Notes: generated from the letters alone by a model not told the origin. DNA of 64,000 nucleotides from Mayfieldus sp963772265 (GCA_963772265.1 CAVYWS010000003.1:248001-312000), one strand, 5' to 3'. Shown: positions 25,072 to 34,310, counted from the stretch's first letter. Made by a program: numbers and translations.

Positions 25072-26214
25072 CTAGAGGCCCAAAGTCTTGGCGATGATGT
25101 TGCGCTGGATCTCCGAGGTGCCGCCGTAGATCGTCGAGACCAGCGCCTGGCGGACGAGCCGCTCCATGTCGTACTCCGACGAGTAGCCGTAGCCGCCCAT
25201 CATCTGCATCCCCTCCAGCGCCACCCGCTTCGCGGTCTCGGTGACGAACAGCTTCACCATCGAGGCCTCGCGGGGCAGCATCCGGCCCGGGTCCTCGTCG
25301 GTAAGCGTGGCGACCCAGTGGGTCATCAGGCGCGCCGCCTCGAGCTCGGTGGCGAGGTCGGCGAGCCGATGCTGGAGCGCCTGGAATGAGCCGATCGGGC
25401 GGCCGAACTGGCGCCGCTCCTTGACGTAGGCGAGCGCATCGTCGAAGGCCCGCTGGGCGATCCCCAGCATCGTCGCGGCGAGAATCAGCCGCTCGACGTT
25501 CAGGCCCGCCATCAGCTGCATCCAGCCGGCGTCGACCTCCCCCAATACCGCCTCGTCCGGGGCCTCGCAGTCTGAGAAGTAGAGGTGGTTGGTCTCGCGC
25601 CCGCCCATCGTGTCGATCGGCTTGATCTCCATCCCCGGCGCCTCGCGGGGCACCCAGATCATCGTCAGGCCCTGGTGCTTGTCGTCGGACCGCTTCGTCC
25701 GGGCGACGACCAGGACGTGGTCGGAGATGTGGGCGTTGGAGCAGAAGACCTTCTGGCCGTTGATCACGAAGCCGCCGTTGACCCGCTTTGCCTCGGTGCT
25801 CAACGAGCCGACGTCGGAGCCGGCCTCGGGCTCGGTCATCGCGATCGCCTCCACCGACCCCGAGGCGATCCCCCCGAGGATCTCTGACTTCTGATCCTCG
25901 CTGCCGAAACGGCCGGTTGCTCCGGCGACGATCAGGGTCGTCGCGTAGCCGCCGATCGGGGCGAGGCCGCGCGAGGTCTCCTCCATGAACAGGCAGGCGT
26001 CGAGCATCGTCCCGCCCGAGCCGCCGTACTGCTCGGGGATCGTCACCCCGAGCCAGCCGAGGTCGGCCATCTGCTTGTAGAGCTCGGCGTTGTGGGCCTC
26101 GGTGTAGCCGGCCGTCAGCTTCTCGCGCTGCTCGGGAGTCCCGCACTCGCGCTGGCAGAAGTCGCGAATCGCGGCGACGAAGTCGCGCTGCTCGTCGCTG
26201 AGCGAGAAGTCCAT
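25072..26214 (-). CDS. Acyl-CoA dehydrogenase
   Basis: The 380-residue flavoprotein should oxidise an acyl-CoA to the 2,3-enoyl-CoA, passing electrons to an ETF. It shows the standard three-domain order: N-terminal helices, the beta domain with IAMTEPEAGSDVGSL (FAD/substrate loop) and a C-terminal helical domain with ERRQFGRPIGSFQALQHRLAD and MMGGYGYSSEYDMERLVR then IYGGTSEIQRNIIAKTLGL. The TSEIQ region provides the FAD contacts typical of the family. Chain-length preference cannot be told. It stands alone, with about 800 gene-free bases on its downstream side. Confidence 0.9.
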   Translation of the reverse strand: MDFSLSDEQRDFVAAIRDFCQRECGTPEQREKLTAGYTEAHNAELYKQMADLGWLGVTIPEQYGGSGGTMLDACLFMEETSRGLAPIGGYATTLIVAGATGRFGSEDQKSEILGGIASGSVEAIAMTEPEAGSDVGSLSTEAKRVNGGFVINGQKVFCSNAHISDHVLVVARTKRSDDKHQGLTMIWVPREAPGMEIKPIDTMGGRETNHLYFSDCEAPDEAVLGEVDAGWMQLMAGLNVERLILAATMLGIAQRAFDDALAYVKERRQFGRPIGSFQALQHRLADLATELEAARLMTHWVATLTDEDPGRMLPREASMVKLFVTETAKRVALEGMQMMGGYGYSSEYDMERLVRQALVSTIYGGTSEIQRNIIAKTLGL

Positions 26215-26264
26215 CCCGGCGGGCAGGCTATCTGCTGGGAGCGGCTGCGGAAGGGGCCGAGCGG

Positions 26265-28310
26265 CTAACCGACGGCGGCGGCCTGCCTGGCCTCGATGAT
26301 CGCGCAGAATGGCTCGACGAGTCCCGGGTCGAACTGGCTTCCCGCATGGCGTCGGATCTCGGCCAGCGCGTCCTCGGGGGGAATCGCGGGTCGGTAGGGG
26401 CGGTCGTTTGTCATCGCGTCGAAGGCATCGCAGATGAAGATGATGCGGGCGGCGAGTGGTATCTCCTCACCGGAAAGCCCGTCCGGATAGCCGCGCCCAT
26501 CCCAGCGCTCGTGCGTTGAGCGCACCACCCTCGCGACCGGCTGCATCGCCGGCGCGGCGCCGAGAATCCGCTCGCCGATCAGCGTGTGCTGCCTCATCAG
26601 CTGGCCTTCCTCGTCATCGAGCGGCCCGGGCTTGTCGATGATCTCTCGCGGGATCGCGATCTTGCCGATGTCATGCAGCTCCGCCGCCCGAGACAGAACC
26701 TCCAGCTGCTCACCGTCGCAGCCGAGCTTGCGCCCCAGCTCGCCGGCATGATCGGCGACTCCCTTCAGATGCTGGCGGATCTCGGGCTCGCGCTCGAGTT
26801 GGGCGGTCAAAAGGACGTCGCGGGTCTGCCGTGCGGCGGAGACGCGCCGGCTGCGCTTGCTCGCGTACATGCGCGTGTCGGCCACCTTCAGCGCTGCGGA
26901 GGAGTCCCTCGTCTCACGGGGCAGTTCGACAGCGCCATAGGAACTGGTGATCTCGAAGCCAGGTCCCGATTCCGAGAGGGCCATCGAAGCACGGTCCAAC
27001 AGGGAGTCGTCGCGGGTGCCGGAGATCAGGACGCAGAACTCGTCGCCCCCCATGCGATAGGCCCTGCCGTTCTCCGGCATCGAGTTGCCAAGCGCCTGGC
27101 CGAGGCGGCGCAGCAGGGCGTCGCCGGCCGCGTGGCCGAAGTGATCGTTGTAGGTCTTGAATCCGTCGAGGTCATAGAGACCGAAGACGAAGCGATCGTG
27201 CCTGGTCGCCAGCTCACCGACACGGTGCTCGAGGTCGTCGATCAGGGCGCGGCGGTTGCCGAGTCCGGTGAGCGCGTCGGTGACCGCCTCCTCATGGACA
27301 ACTGCCAGCAGTTGCGCGTTCTCGGCCAGTGCGATCAGCAGCCTGGCGACCGCAACTCCGAGCGCCGCCACCGCCAAAGCCTCCGCGATGTGGCTGATCG
27401 AGACGAAGAACTGGTAACCGAGTATTCCGACCGCAAGGGCGGCGAAGCCGATCACCAACACCAGCGGATAGGTGCGGCGCTCGCGGTGACGTCCTGACCT
27501 GAATACCACCCAGGCAGCGATGCTCAGCAGCGCCGGATTGACGAGCCAGAGCGAATCGAGAACCGCGCCGGCCCGATAGGAGCCGACCGCCACCTGGTAG
27601 AGGTAGATGCTGTCGGCGATGCCCAGCGTGAGCAGGCCCACCACCACCAGCGTCCACTCGCGACCTCCCCTCCCAGCCATCAGGTACCAGGCGCCGATGA
27701 CGAATATGAAAAGGGTCAGGTCGGCGAGGGGATAGGCGAGGTTCGTCGCCACCACGGCAACGCTGCCCTGGGTGAGCCCGATGAACGCGGGGGTCAAGAT
27801 CGCCGCCGCCAGTGCCGCCATCGCCAGGCCCGCGATCGCGCCATCCAGCCACATGCTCATCGGCGGATGCCTGACGCGGGAGCGGACGAAGAGCATCACC
27901 CCAATGTAGTAGGGCGGGTAGGAAGCGATGTAGAGGTAGTCGGCGAGGGAGGGATACGGCTCTGGATGCTGGAACTGGACCACCGCCGTCCAGTAGATGT
28001 CCGCGGCGCCCCAGAAGGCAAGCGAGAGTCCGATCGCGATCCAGGCGCCGCGGTTCTCGCGGATCGCCACGCCCCGCCACAGGCAGGCCAGGGCGCCAGT
28101 CACGAAGACCGCGTTGTAGAACCAATCGTTGAACAGCGAGTCGAGGTCTGAAGCCCTGTGAGGGATCGTCAGGTAAAGCGTGCTGAGCAGGGCAGCGCCG
28201 AGCGTTGCCGCGATCAGCAGCAGGGGTCCATTCGGTATCCGCCTTCGAAATTCCATTTCGAGTAGAAGGGACTTCGCAGTCCCCCGAGGGATTCTTCGGC
28301 AGACGGACAA
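26265..28310 (-). CDS. Membrane GGDEF and HD-GYP protein (cyclic-di-GMP turnover)
   Basis: The 681-residue protein begins with nine or ten predicted membrane helices (about residues 30-325), then a GGDEF domain (TDALTGLGNRRALIDDL, YRMGGDEFCVL) and a C-terminal HD-GYP domain (AELHDIGKIAIPREI, HTLIGERIL, HERWDGRGYPDGL). The intact GGDEF loop predicts diguanylate cyclase and the HD-GYP motifs predict c-di-GMP phosphodiesterase, so it may be bifunctional or one domain may regulate the other. The membrane part could sense an unknown signal. The start may be the internal ATG at 28254-28256 (MEFRRRIPNG). No neighbour suggests a partner. Confidence 0.88.
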   Translation of the reverse strand: MSVCRRIPRGTAKSLLLEMEFRRRIPNGPLLLIAATLGAALLSTLYLTIPHRASDLDSLFNDWFYNAVFVTGALACLWRGVAIRENRGAWIAIGLSLAFWGAADIYWTAVVQFQHPEPYPSLADYLYIASYPPYYIGVMLFVRSRVRHPPMSMWLDGAIAGLAMAALAAAILTPAFIGLTQGSVAVVATNLAYPLADLTLFIFVIGAWYLMAGRGGREWTLVVVGLLTLGIADSIYLYQVAVGSYRAGAVLDSLWLVNPALLSIAAWVVFRSGRHRERRTYPLVLVIGFAALAVGILGYQFFVSISHIAEALAVAALGVAVARLLIALAENAQLLAVVHEEAVTDALTGLGNRRALIDDLEHRVGELATRHDRFVFGLYDLDGFKTYNDHFGHAAGDALLRRLGQALGNSMPENGRAYRMGGDEFCVLISGTRDDSLLDRASMALSESGPGFEITSSYGAVELPRETRDSSAALKVADTRMYASKRSRRVSAARQTRDVLLTAQLEREPEIRQHLKGVADHAGELGRKLGCDGEQLEVLSRAAELHDIGKIAIPREIIDKPGPLDDEEGQLMRQHTLIGERILGAAPAMQPVARVVRSTHERWDGRGYPDGLSGEEIPLAARIIFICDAFDAMTNDRPYRPAIPPEDALAEIRRHAGSQFDPGLVEPFCAIIEARQAAAVG

Positions 28311-28358
28311 CGTTCCTGAAGTCGAGTCGTGGCCCGGGAGGGCCGTGGTTGAAGCCTT

Positions 28359-28832
28359 TCAGGCGTCAGGCTGCCTCGCGGCGCTCGGCTGTAGCTCGCG
28401 CAGCCGGTCTCTGAGCCGGCGCCGCTTTGAGGTCAACTCCGACTCCAGGTCCGCGATCTCGTCGCGGCGCCGGCGCACCAGCTCCAGCTGACGATCGATG
28501 AACGTGAGCGCCTCCTCCAATATCTCCCGGCGCCGCACCGGGTCCTCGACGCCGCTGTGCCATTCCCTTCGCAGCGCGGCCCGCGCGTCCTCGGCCGCCA
28601 TCAGCTCGCTGAGCTCCTCCAGCGAAACGCCGAGCAGGTCCTTGAGCCGCAGAAGCTCCTGGAGGCGCTCCACGTCGGACTCGGCGAAGGTTCGGTGAGT
28701 GCCCGCCTGCCGCTTGGTGGCGGCGGGGAGCAGTCCGATCTCCTCGTAGTAGCGGATCGTCCGAGTCGTGGTTCCGGTGAGGCGCGCGACCTCGCCGATC
28801 CTCAGTCGCTCCCCTTCCCCATGGCCGCTCAC
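28359..28832 (-). CDS. MerR-family transcriptional regulator
   Basis: From a GTG start (28830-28832) the 157-residue protein has the MerR winged helix (RLRIGEVARLTGTTTRTIRYYEEIGLLPA, shown in two parts as RLRIGEVARLTG and TIRYYEEIGLLP) and a long dimerisation coiled coil ending in basic helices. There is no Cys metal site, so it is more like MerR regulators of drug transporters. Its start overlaps the TGA of the MFS gene (GTGA), so the two are co-transcribed and it probably controls that gene through the palindromes at 30351-30379. Confidence 0.85.
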   Translation of the reverse strand: MSGHGEGERLRIGEVARLTGTTTRTIRYYEEIGLLPAATKRQAGTHRTFAESDVERLQELLRLKDLLGVSLEELSELMAAEDARAALRREWHSGVEDPVRRREILEEALTFIDRQLELVRRRRDEIADLESELTSKRRRLRDRLRELQPSAARQPDA

Positions 28833-30360
28833 GAGACCACCTCCGCCTTCTCGATCGCTGCACTCGCGTCCAAATGCACCCCGGGCGTCGTCGGATTGTG
28901 CCTCTTCGCCGGAGTGCTTGGGGCGCAGCAGCGAGACGCCGGCACCGACCACCGAGGTGGCGGCCAGCACCCAGAGCGCCGTGTGCATGTTGTGGATGAA
29001 CGGGGCGCAGCTCGGCATCGGAGAGGCCCTGCGAGAGGCCGGAGAAGATCTTGAACAGCACGTGCTTGGGGACCGCCGCGGTCACCACCGCGATCACGAA
29101 GGCGATCGAGATCACCGCGCCGGTGTTCTGAAGCATCGTGCGGGCGCCAGCGGCGATGCCGCGGCGCTGGGCCGGGACGGTGCCCATCATCGCGGCGGTG
29201 TTGGGGGAGTTGAACATCCCCGATCCGATCCCGACCAGGAGCAGGTAGAGGCTGCTCTGCCAGTAGGGGCTCTGGGGCTGAAGCAGGGTCATCAGAGCCA
29301 GGGCGCCGGCCCCGACCAGCATTCCCAGCGCCGCGAGCGCACGCGAGCCGTGGCGGTCGGCCCAGATCCCCGCCAGCGGCGAGGCGATCAGCATCCCGAT
29401 CGCCATCGGGGCGAGCTTGACGCCGGCCGTGATCGGATCGTCGCCCTGGGCGCCCTGGAAGTAGAAGACGAAGATGAACAGCAGCGCAAAGCGCGAGAGC
29501 CCGTTGATGAACGCGGCCCCGGTTGCCGCGGCGAAGAGCCGGTTGCGGAAGATCGAGAGGTCGAGCATCGGGGCGCGGCCGCGGTGCTCGATGTAGACGA
29601 AGAGCGGCAGCAGCACGGCGGCGGCGATCAGCCCGCCGATCACCAGCGGCCCATCCCAACCGGAGATGCCGCCCTTGGAGATGCCATAGACGAGCCCCGT
29701 CAGTCCCGCGACGAAGGTGGCGGTTCCAATCAGGTCGAGGCCGCGCTGGGTGTCCTGCTTGGCGAGCTCATGCAGCACGAGGCCTCCCCACAGGGCGCCC
29801 AGAAGGCCGAGCGGGACGTTGAACCAGAAGACCCAGTGCCAGGAGATCGCGACCAGCACGCCTCCGAGGATCGGGCCGAGCACCAACCCAACCGCCGCCA
29901 CCATCGTGTTGGTGCCCATCGCCAGCCCGAGCTGCCGTTTCGGGAAGGCATCGGTGACCAGGGCAGGGGCGTTGGCGAAGATGAACGCGCCGGCGATCCC
30001 CTGCACGATCCGCCAGAGGATCAGCTCGGTCCCGCTGGCGGCGAATCCGGCGCCAAGCGAGGCAGCCGAGAAGACCAGAAATGCCCCCACGTAGGCGCGC
30101 TTGCGGCCGAACAGGTCGGAGAGGCGCCCCGCGGTGAGGACCAGAACGGTCGAGGCGATCATGTAGGCGAGGATCACCCAGACGAGCTGCAAGAGCGACG
30201 TATGCAGGGACCGCTCGAGGTCGGGGAGGGCGATGATCAAAGTGCCGGAGTTGATCGTCGCCAGCAGCATCCCGAGGCTGGTGCACGACAGAGCCCACCA
30301 TTTGTAGTTCGGATGCTCGGCGGCAACCCCGGGCCGCCGTCGTGCATTTCTAACGTTCAC
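28829..30360 (-). CDS. MFS multidrug efflux transporter, DHA2 (14-helix) type, two frameshifts
   Basis: From a GTG start the protein runs NYKWWALSCTSLGMLLATIN with helix 1, motif A (GRLSDLFGRKRAYVGAF) between helices 2 and 3, and the helix-5 motif GLVLGPILGGVLV, characteristic of drug/proton antiporters. About 14 helices are visible. The frame breaks at about 29,005 (after LSDAELRP; the next frame gives FIHNMHTALWVLAATSVVGA) and again near 28,885, after which it ends EKAEVVS at the TGA overlapping the merR start. Both breaks are one-base indels, probably sequencing error. Reading through them wrongly gives an apparent MFS-MerR fusion. Confidence 0.85.
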
Positions 30361-30379
30361 GTTAAAAAGAACTTTAACG
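30351..30379. promoter_or_regulatory. Paired palindromes at the MFS start: probable MerR operator
   Basis: TAACGT-TC-ACGTTA (30351-30364) overlaps the GTG start of the transporter, and CGTTAAA-N6-TTTAACG (30360-30379) overlaps it just upstream. The shared half-site TTAACG occurs three times. This AT-rich cluster in GC-rich DNA is a good candidate for binding by the MerR protein encoded downstream or another dimeric repressor. Confidence 0.6.
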
Positions 30380-30394
30380 CAAGACGCGCTGAAG

Positions 30395-30467
<73 letters not shown>

Positions 30468-30480
30468 GGGGTGCCCAAAT

Positions 30481-31288
30481 CTAGCGGCGTTTGCCGCGCC
30501 CGGGGCGGCGGCTCGCCCGGCGCCGGCCCGCGGAGCGTGAGGCCTGCTTCTCGAGTGCCTGGCCAAACGCCTTCTCGGTCGCGTCGGTCATCGCCAGCTG
30601 GAAGATCCCAAGCAGGGCCTCCGAGGCCAGGGGCCGCAGGCGCTCCAGCGCTTCGCGCACCTGCGGCCAGTCCTCCTCGGGGCGGCCGGCGCGCTCGAAC
30701 GGCTTCCAGACGTTCTCCAGGAAGAGCTCGATGAAGGTCCGCGCCACCTCGCGCGACTGGCGCCGCACCTTGGTCGGCGACCTCGAGCGCCGTGGCGGGC
30801 GGAATCCCCAGCTCGGCAAGCTCGTAGCCGGCCGCCAGGACCCTCGGGCTGAGCACCTCATAGCGCTCGTCGTCGAGCGGGCGCAGCAGCCCCAGCCGCT
30901 CGGCCTTGCGGAACAGGGCAGGGTCCGCCTCGCCGCCCCAGCGGGTCGCGATCTCGTCCCGCTCGAGGATCTCGGGCGCCTCGTCCTCGAACGGCTCCTT
31001 CACAGCGCGCGCGAAGCCGAGCACTTCACTGCTGGAGTCGCCGACTCCCTTCAGCAGCCGTGCTATCGCGCCGAGGTTGAAGCCATCGGCCTGCATCTCC
31101 TTGATCAGCTCGAGGCGGCTGAGGTGGTCCTCGCCGTAATAGCCGGTTCGCCCGACGACGTCGGGGGGCGGCAGCAGGCCCCGCGACTGGTGGGCGCGGA
31201 TGTTGCGGACGGTCATCCCGCTGCGGCGGGCGAGCTCGTCGATCGTGATCCGGTCTGTCGCGGGCTCAGGGTTGGCGAGTCGAGTCAT
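30481..31288 (-). CDS. MerR-family regulator (frameshifted)
   Basis: Starting at MTRLANPEPATDRITIDELA, the protein has a MerR HTH (ARRSGMTVRNIRAHQSRGLL) and a large alpha-helical C-terminal region (VLGFARAVKEPFEDEAPEIL, ELAELGIPPATALEVAD). The frame breaks at about 30,775; the next frame continues VRRQSREVARTFIELFLENV and ends in a basic tail (RRRASRRPGRGKRR). No Cys pair for metal or redox sensing. It is divergent from a large membrane protein gene, with a palindrome between them. Effector unknown. The break is a single-base indel. Confidence 0.75.
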
Positions 31289-31347
31289 CGGAATGAGAGG
31301 ACGGGGTATCGGTCGGTGTCGCGTCTCACACAATTGTACATCGGTTT

Positions 31348-31371
31348 ATGTATCATCGTTTGGTGATACAT
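31348..31371. promoter_or_regulatory. Palindromic operator between divergent merR and membrane gene
   Basis: ATGTATCA-N8-TGATACAT is a perfect 8-bp inverted repeat in an AT-rich patch midway between the divergent starts (31288 and 31425). A related TGTACA/TTATGTA sequence precedes it. The position and symmetry suit a dimeric regulator controlling both genes, most simply the adjacent MerR protein. Confidence 0.65.
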
Positions 31372-31424
31372 AGCAGAGTGATGAATAGCTTGATGCTTGG
31401 CGTGGACGAAAGCGAGGAGGCGGC

Positions 31425-33258
31425 ATGAATACGGCGACGGTGCTCCAGACCTTGGCCGCCGCGAAGCCCGCGGGCGGCGCGGCGGTCGACCAGATCGTGA
31501 TCGCGAACCTGATGGCGATCACCGCCAGCGCGGCTCTGCTCTGGCTCGTCATGGGCCACCGCCAGGGTCGCCGCCCCTACCTCGGGCGGGCGGCCGAATT
31601 CGCCGGCCGCGCCTCCCGGCTGCCGGGCTGGGTGGCGCTGCCGCTGGCGATCTCGATGGTGTCGCTGATCGTCGCCCTGCGTCGGCATGTATTGGGACAT
31701 CTCCTTCCACATCGACGACGGCCGCGACCCCGGGCCGCTGGCAAACCCTGCCCACTATCTGATCCTCGCCGGGCTGTTCGGGATCTTCTGCGCCGGCTTC
31801 ATCGCGATGGCGCTGCCGACCGAGAAGCCATCCGAGACCGCGGTGCGGATCAACCGCGGCTGGTACGCGCCGCTGGGCGGCGTGCTGATGATCGCCACCT
31901 CGGGCTTCGCGCTGCTCGGCTTTCCGCTCGACGACCTCTGGCATCGCCTCTTCGGCCAGGACGTGACGCTCTGGGGGCCGACCCACCTGATGCTGATCGG
32001 CGGCGCCGGGCTGACCCTGGTCGGGATGACGGTGCTGCTGGTCGAGGGCATCCGGGCAAAGCCTTCGATCGAGAGCGAGCGCAAGGCGGCCGTGCTCCGC
32101 CGCTCGATGTCGATCGGCGCCCTGCTGATCGGGCTCTCGACCTTCCAGGGCGAGTTCGACTTCGGCGTTCCCCAGTACCAGATGATCTTCCAGCCGATCC
32201 TGATCGCCTTCGCGGCGGGAGTGGCGCTGGTCTGCGCGCGGATCTGGATCGGCCGCGGCGGCGCCCTCGGCGCAGTGACGTTCTTCCTGCTGCTGCGCGG
32301 CCTGGTGTCGTTCGTCGTCGGGCCGATCTTCGGCAAGACGACACCCGCCCTGCCCCTCTATCTGGTCGAGGCGGGAGTGGTCGAGATCGCAGCGATCTGG
32401 CTCGCCAGCCGTCCGCTGGCCCTTGGCGTCGCTTCCGGGACCGGTATCGGGACGATCGGCTTCGCCGCCGAGTACGGCTGGACCAACCTGGTCTACCCGC
32501 TGCCCTGGAACGTCCACCTGCTGCCCGAGGGGGCGATCTTCGCGGCGATCGCCGGGGTCGCCGGCGGCCTGCTCGGCGCTTTGATGGGAGCGGCGCTGTG
32601 CGGCGAGCTGCCGCCCCCGCGTGTGGCCCGCACCGCCGCCCTGGTCGCGTCGACTGCGATCGTGGGGCTGACCGTCAACGGGCTCGTCACCACGGTCCCC
32701 GACGGATATGGCGCCCAGGTGAAGCTGACCGAGGTTCGACCGGCGCCCGACCGCGAGGTCTCGGCGCGGGTGAGGATTCATCCCGCTGACGCTGCGGCCG
32801 ACGCCAAGTGGCTCAACGTCACCTCATGGCAGGGGGGTGGCCTGGTCGTCGACAAGCTGCACAAGGTCGCCGACGGCGTCTACCGGACCACCGAGCCGAT
32901 CCCGGTCAACAGGGACTGGAAGGCGACGGTGCGGATGCAGACCGGGCGCGGCGTGCTCGGGCTGCCGATCTACTTCCCGCGCGATCCCGCGATCCCGGCG
33001 CCGGGGGTCGCCGCCCCGGCCAGCTTCGATCGCGCCTTCGTCAAGGACAAGCAGCTGCTCCAGCGCGAGCAGAAGAAGGGCGTGCCGAGCTGGTTGACGA
33101 CGGTTGCGCCGCTGGTCGTGCTCGGCATCGCGATCACGCTGGTCATGATCCTCTCCTTCGGCCTGGCCAAGATCGGGCGCCCCGGTGGGCCGCCGGAGGG
33201 GGTCGAACGGCCGCGGCTGCGGCACGCCGGGGTCGGCGGCAGGGCGCGGACTGCGTAG
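31425..33258 (+). CDS. Large polytopic membrane protein (one frameshift)
   Basis: The start MNTATVLQTLAAAKPAGGAA follows a GAGGAGG ribosome site. The frame breaks near 31,680-31,688, where CTGCGTCGGCATGTATTGG should lead into GMYWDISFHIDDGRDPG. About eleven helices follow (for example YLILAGLFGIFCAGFIAMAL, TPALPLYLVEAGVVEIAAIW), then a soluble extracytoplasmic domain (about 33 residues from VTTVPDGYGAQVKL onward to YFPRDPAIPAPG) and a last helix (LVVLGIAITLVMILSFGLAK). Conserved-looking WDISFHID and WGPTH motifs with several His suggest a metal or haem role, but I do not recognise a named family. About 610 residues in total. Confidence 0.7.
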
Positions 33259-33326
33259 CCCCTTGGCCGGCGGCCGCGCAAGCCGGTCACAGAGTTAATT
33301 CGATCTGCGTGTCCTCTGTAGCGGTT

Positions 33327-33342
33327 GCGAACGTATGTTCGC
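33327..33342. promoter_or_regulatory. LexA (SOS) box at the nuclease start
   Basis: GCGAACGTATGTTCGC is a perfect 16-bp palindrome and fits the Gram-positive/actinobacterial LexA consensus CGAACRNRYGTTYG at every position. It ends three bases before the ATG of the PD-(D/E)XK nuclease gene. LexA bound here would block transcription until DNA damage triggers RecA-dependent LexA cleavage. Confidence 0.75.
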
Positions 33343-33345
33343 AGC

Positions 33346-33796
33346 ATGGAGCGACTGATCAACCGCCGCCAGCAGGGGGATCTTGGCGAGGCTTCCGCGA
33401 TCGAATGGCTCACGTCGGTAGGGGCGACCGTCTTTCTGCCCTTCGGTCACAGCCCGGACGTTGATCTCGTCGCGGAAGCGCACGGGCGTTTGCTCCGGAT
33501 CCAGGTCAAGACCTCGACTCAGGTTCACTCGACTCCTCGAGGACACTGGCGCTGTGCGATTACGCTGGCAACCAAAGGCGGGAATCAGAGCTGGAACGGG
33601 CTCACCAAACGTCTCGATCCGGCACGGTTCGACTATCTCTTCGTTCATACGGGCGGCGGGCGGCGGTGGTTCATCCCGTGTACGGCCCTACGTCCCCAGA
33701 CAGCGATCAAGCTTGGCGGACCGCGGTATTCCGAGTTCGAAATTGATCCCGGCCACCCGCTTGGTGAGCTCGTGTTCGCCTCGGGCTCGGTTCTAG
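33346..33796 (+). CDS. PD-(D/E)XK-fold endonuclease-like protein under a LexA box
   Basis: The product begins MERLINRRQQGDLGEASAIE and shows the nuclease signature: Glu in GDLGEASAIEWL, Asp in GHSPDVDLVAEAHG, and the (D/E)XK-equivalent IQVKTST, followed by a Trp/Arg-rich second half (FDYLFVHTGGGRRWFIPC). This matches the small PD-(D/E)XK family related to group I intron homing endonucleases (PDDEXK_11). The ATG at 33346 is preferred because a TTG upstream lies inside the LexA box. The frame stays open through the tRNA-Tyr gene, which is implausible; a one-base shift gives the TAG at 33794-33796, used here as the end. DNA cleavage is predicted from the fold only. Confidence 0.7.
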
Positions 33797-33812
33797 AATC
33801 CGCCCCGTACTC

Positions 33813-33894
33813 GGGGGAGTATCCAAGCGGTCAACGGATGGCGACTGTAAATCGTCCGGCTCAGCCTTCGCAGGTTCGAATCCTGCCTCCCCCA
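33813..33894 (+). tRNA. tRNA-Tyr (anticodon GTA)
   Basis: Acceptor GGGGGAG (33813-33819) pairs with CTCCCCC (33887-33893). The anticodon loop is CTGTAAA with anticodon GTA, there is a long variable arm (class II tRNA), and the T-arm reads GCAGGTTCGAATCCTGC. CCA is not encoded. It starts 17 bases after the proposed end of the nuclease gene. Confidence 0.95.
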
Positions 33895-33949
33895 TTTCAG
33901 CCGCGCTCAGGCTTCCCTCCGTCGAGGTTCGATCGGAGGCTGAGCCGCG

Positions 33950-34122
33950 GTGGCGAAGCCATCCTCAATCAGAAGCGGCGGCTGACGATCCCCCGAAAAG
34001 CTTGCATTGAGGCGAGGATGCAGGACGGCGACCGGGTCCGCGTGCGAAGCGACGGCGACGGCCGTCTGGCGATCGAGAGGATCGAGCCCCCACCCACCCT
34101 CCCGGGCGCGGATCCCGACTGA
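33950..34122 (+). CDS. AbrB/SpoVT-like small DNA-binding protein (probable one-base deletion)
   Basis: The sequence NQKRRLTIPRKACIEARMQDGDRVRVRSDGDGRLAIERIE, seen here as NQKRRLTIPRKACIEA plus GDRVRVRSDGDGRLAIERIE, is the swapped-hairpin AbrB/MazE fold common in actinobacteria. The frame has no start after the tRNA. A GTG at 33950 with GGAGG eleven bases upstream would give MAKPILNQKRR if one base were added near 33,960, so I infer a deletion there. About 58 residues. It could be an antitoxin-like or transition-state regulator, but no toxin partner is adjacent. Confidence 0.5.
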
Positions 34123-34243
34123 CTCAGGCGGAGGGCCGGCCAGCGGGCCCGGACGCCTCTCCTCCATCGCGCTCGCAGGAGGTTGGTCGTCTCAGCCCCA
34201 GCAGGAACCGATCCAGTCGGTGAAAGCTGCCGGGCTCCGGGCC

Positions 34244-34268
34244 GCCGGCCGGAAATGCTTCGGCCGGC
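34244..34268. terminator. Hairpin between convergent AbrB-like gene and sigma factor
   Basis: GCCGGCCG (34244-34251) and CGGCCGGC (34261-34268) form a perfect 8-bp stem with a 9-base loop between two convergent genes. There is no T-run on either side, so it may be a weak bidirectional terminator or simply a GC-rich palindrome. Confidence 0.35.
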
Positions 34269-34310
34269 ATTGTCCTACCCGGCTGCCCCGATCGCAAGCC
34301 GCCCGCGCGC

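Noticed and set aside
24764..26146. A 460-residue minus-strand frame overlapping the acyl-CoA dehydrogenase
   Set aside because: Out-of-frame Arg/Gly-rich shadow of the dehydrogenase gene, which is complete in another frame.
28366..30360. MFS transporter fused to a MerR regulator
   Set aside because: The apparent fusion is created by frame changes near 29,005 and 28,885. Correcting them gives a transporter stop overlapping the regulator start by GTGA.
33325..34122. One 265-residue protein containing nuclease and AbrB domains
   Set aside because: The open frame passes straight through a perfect tRNA-Tyr gene; two genes on either side of the tRNA, each with a small indel, are far more likely.
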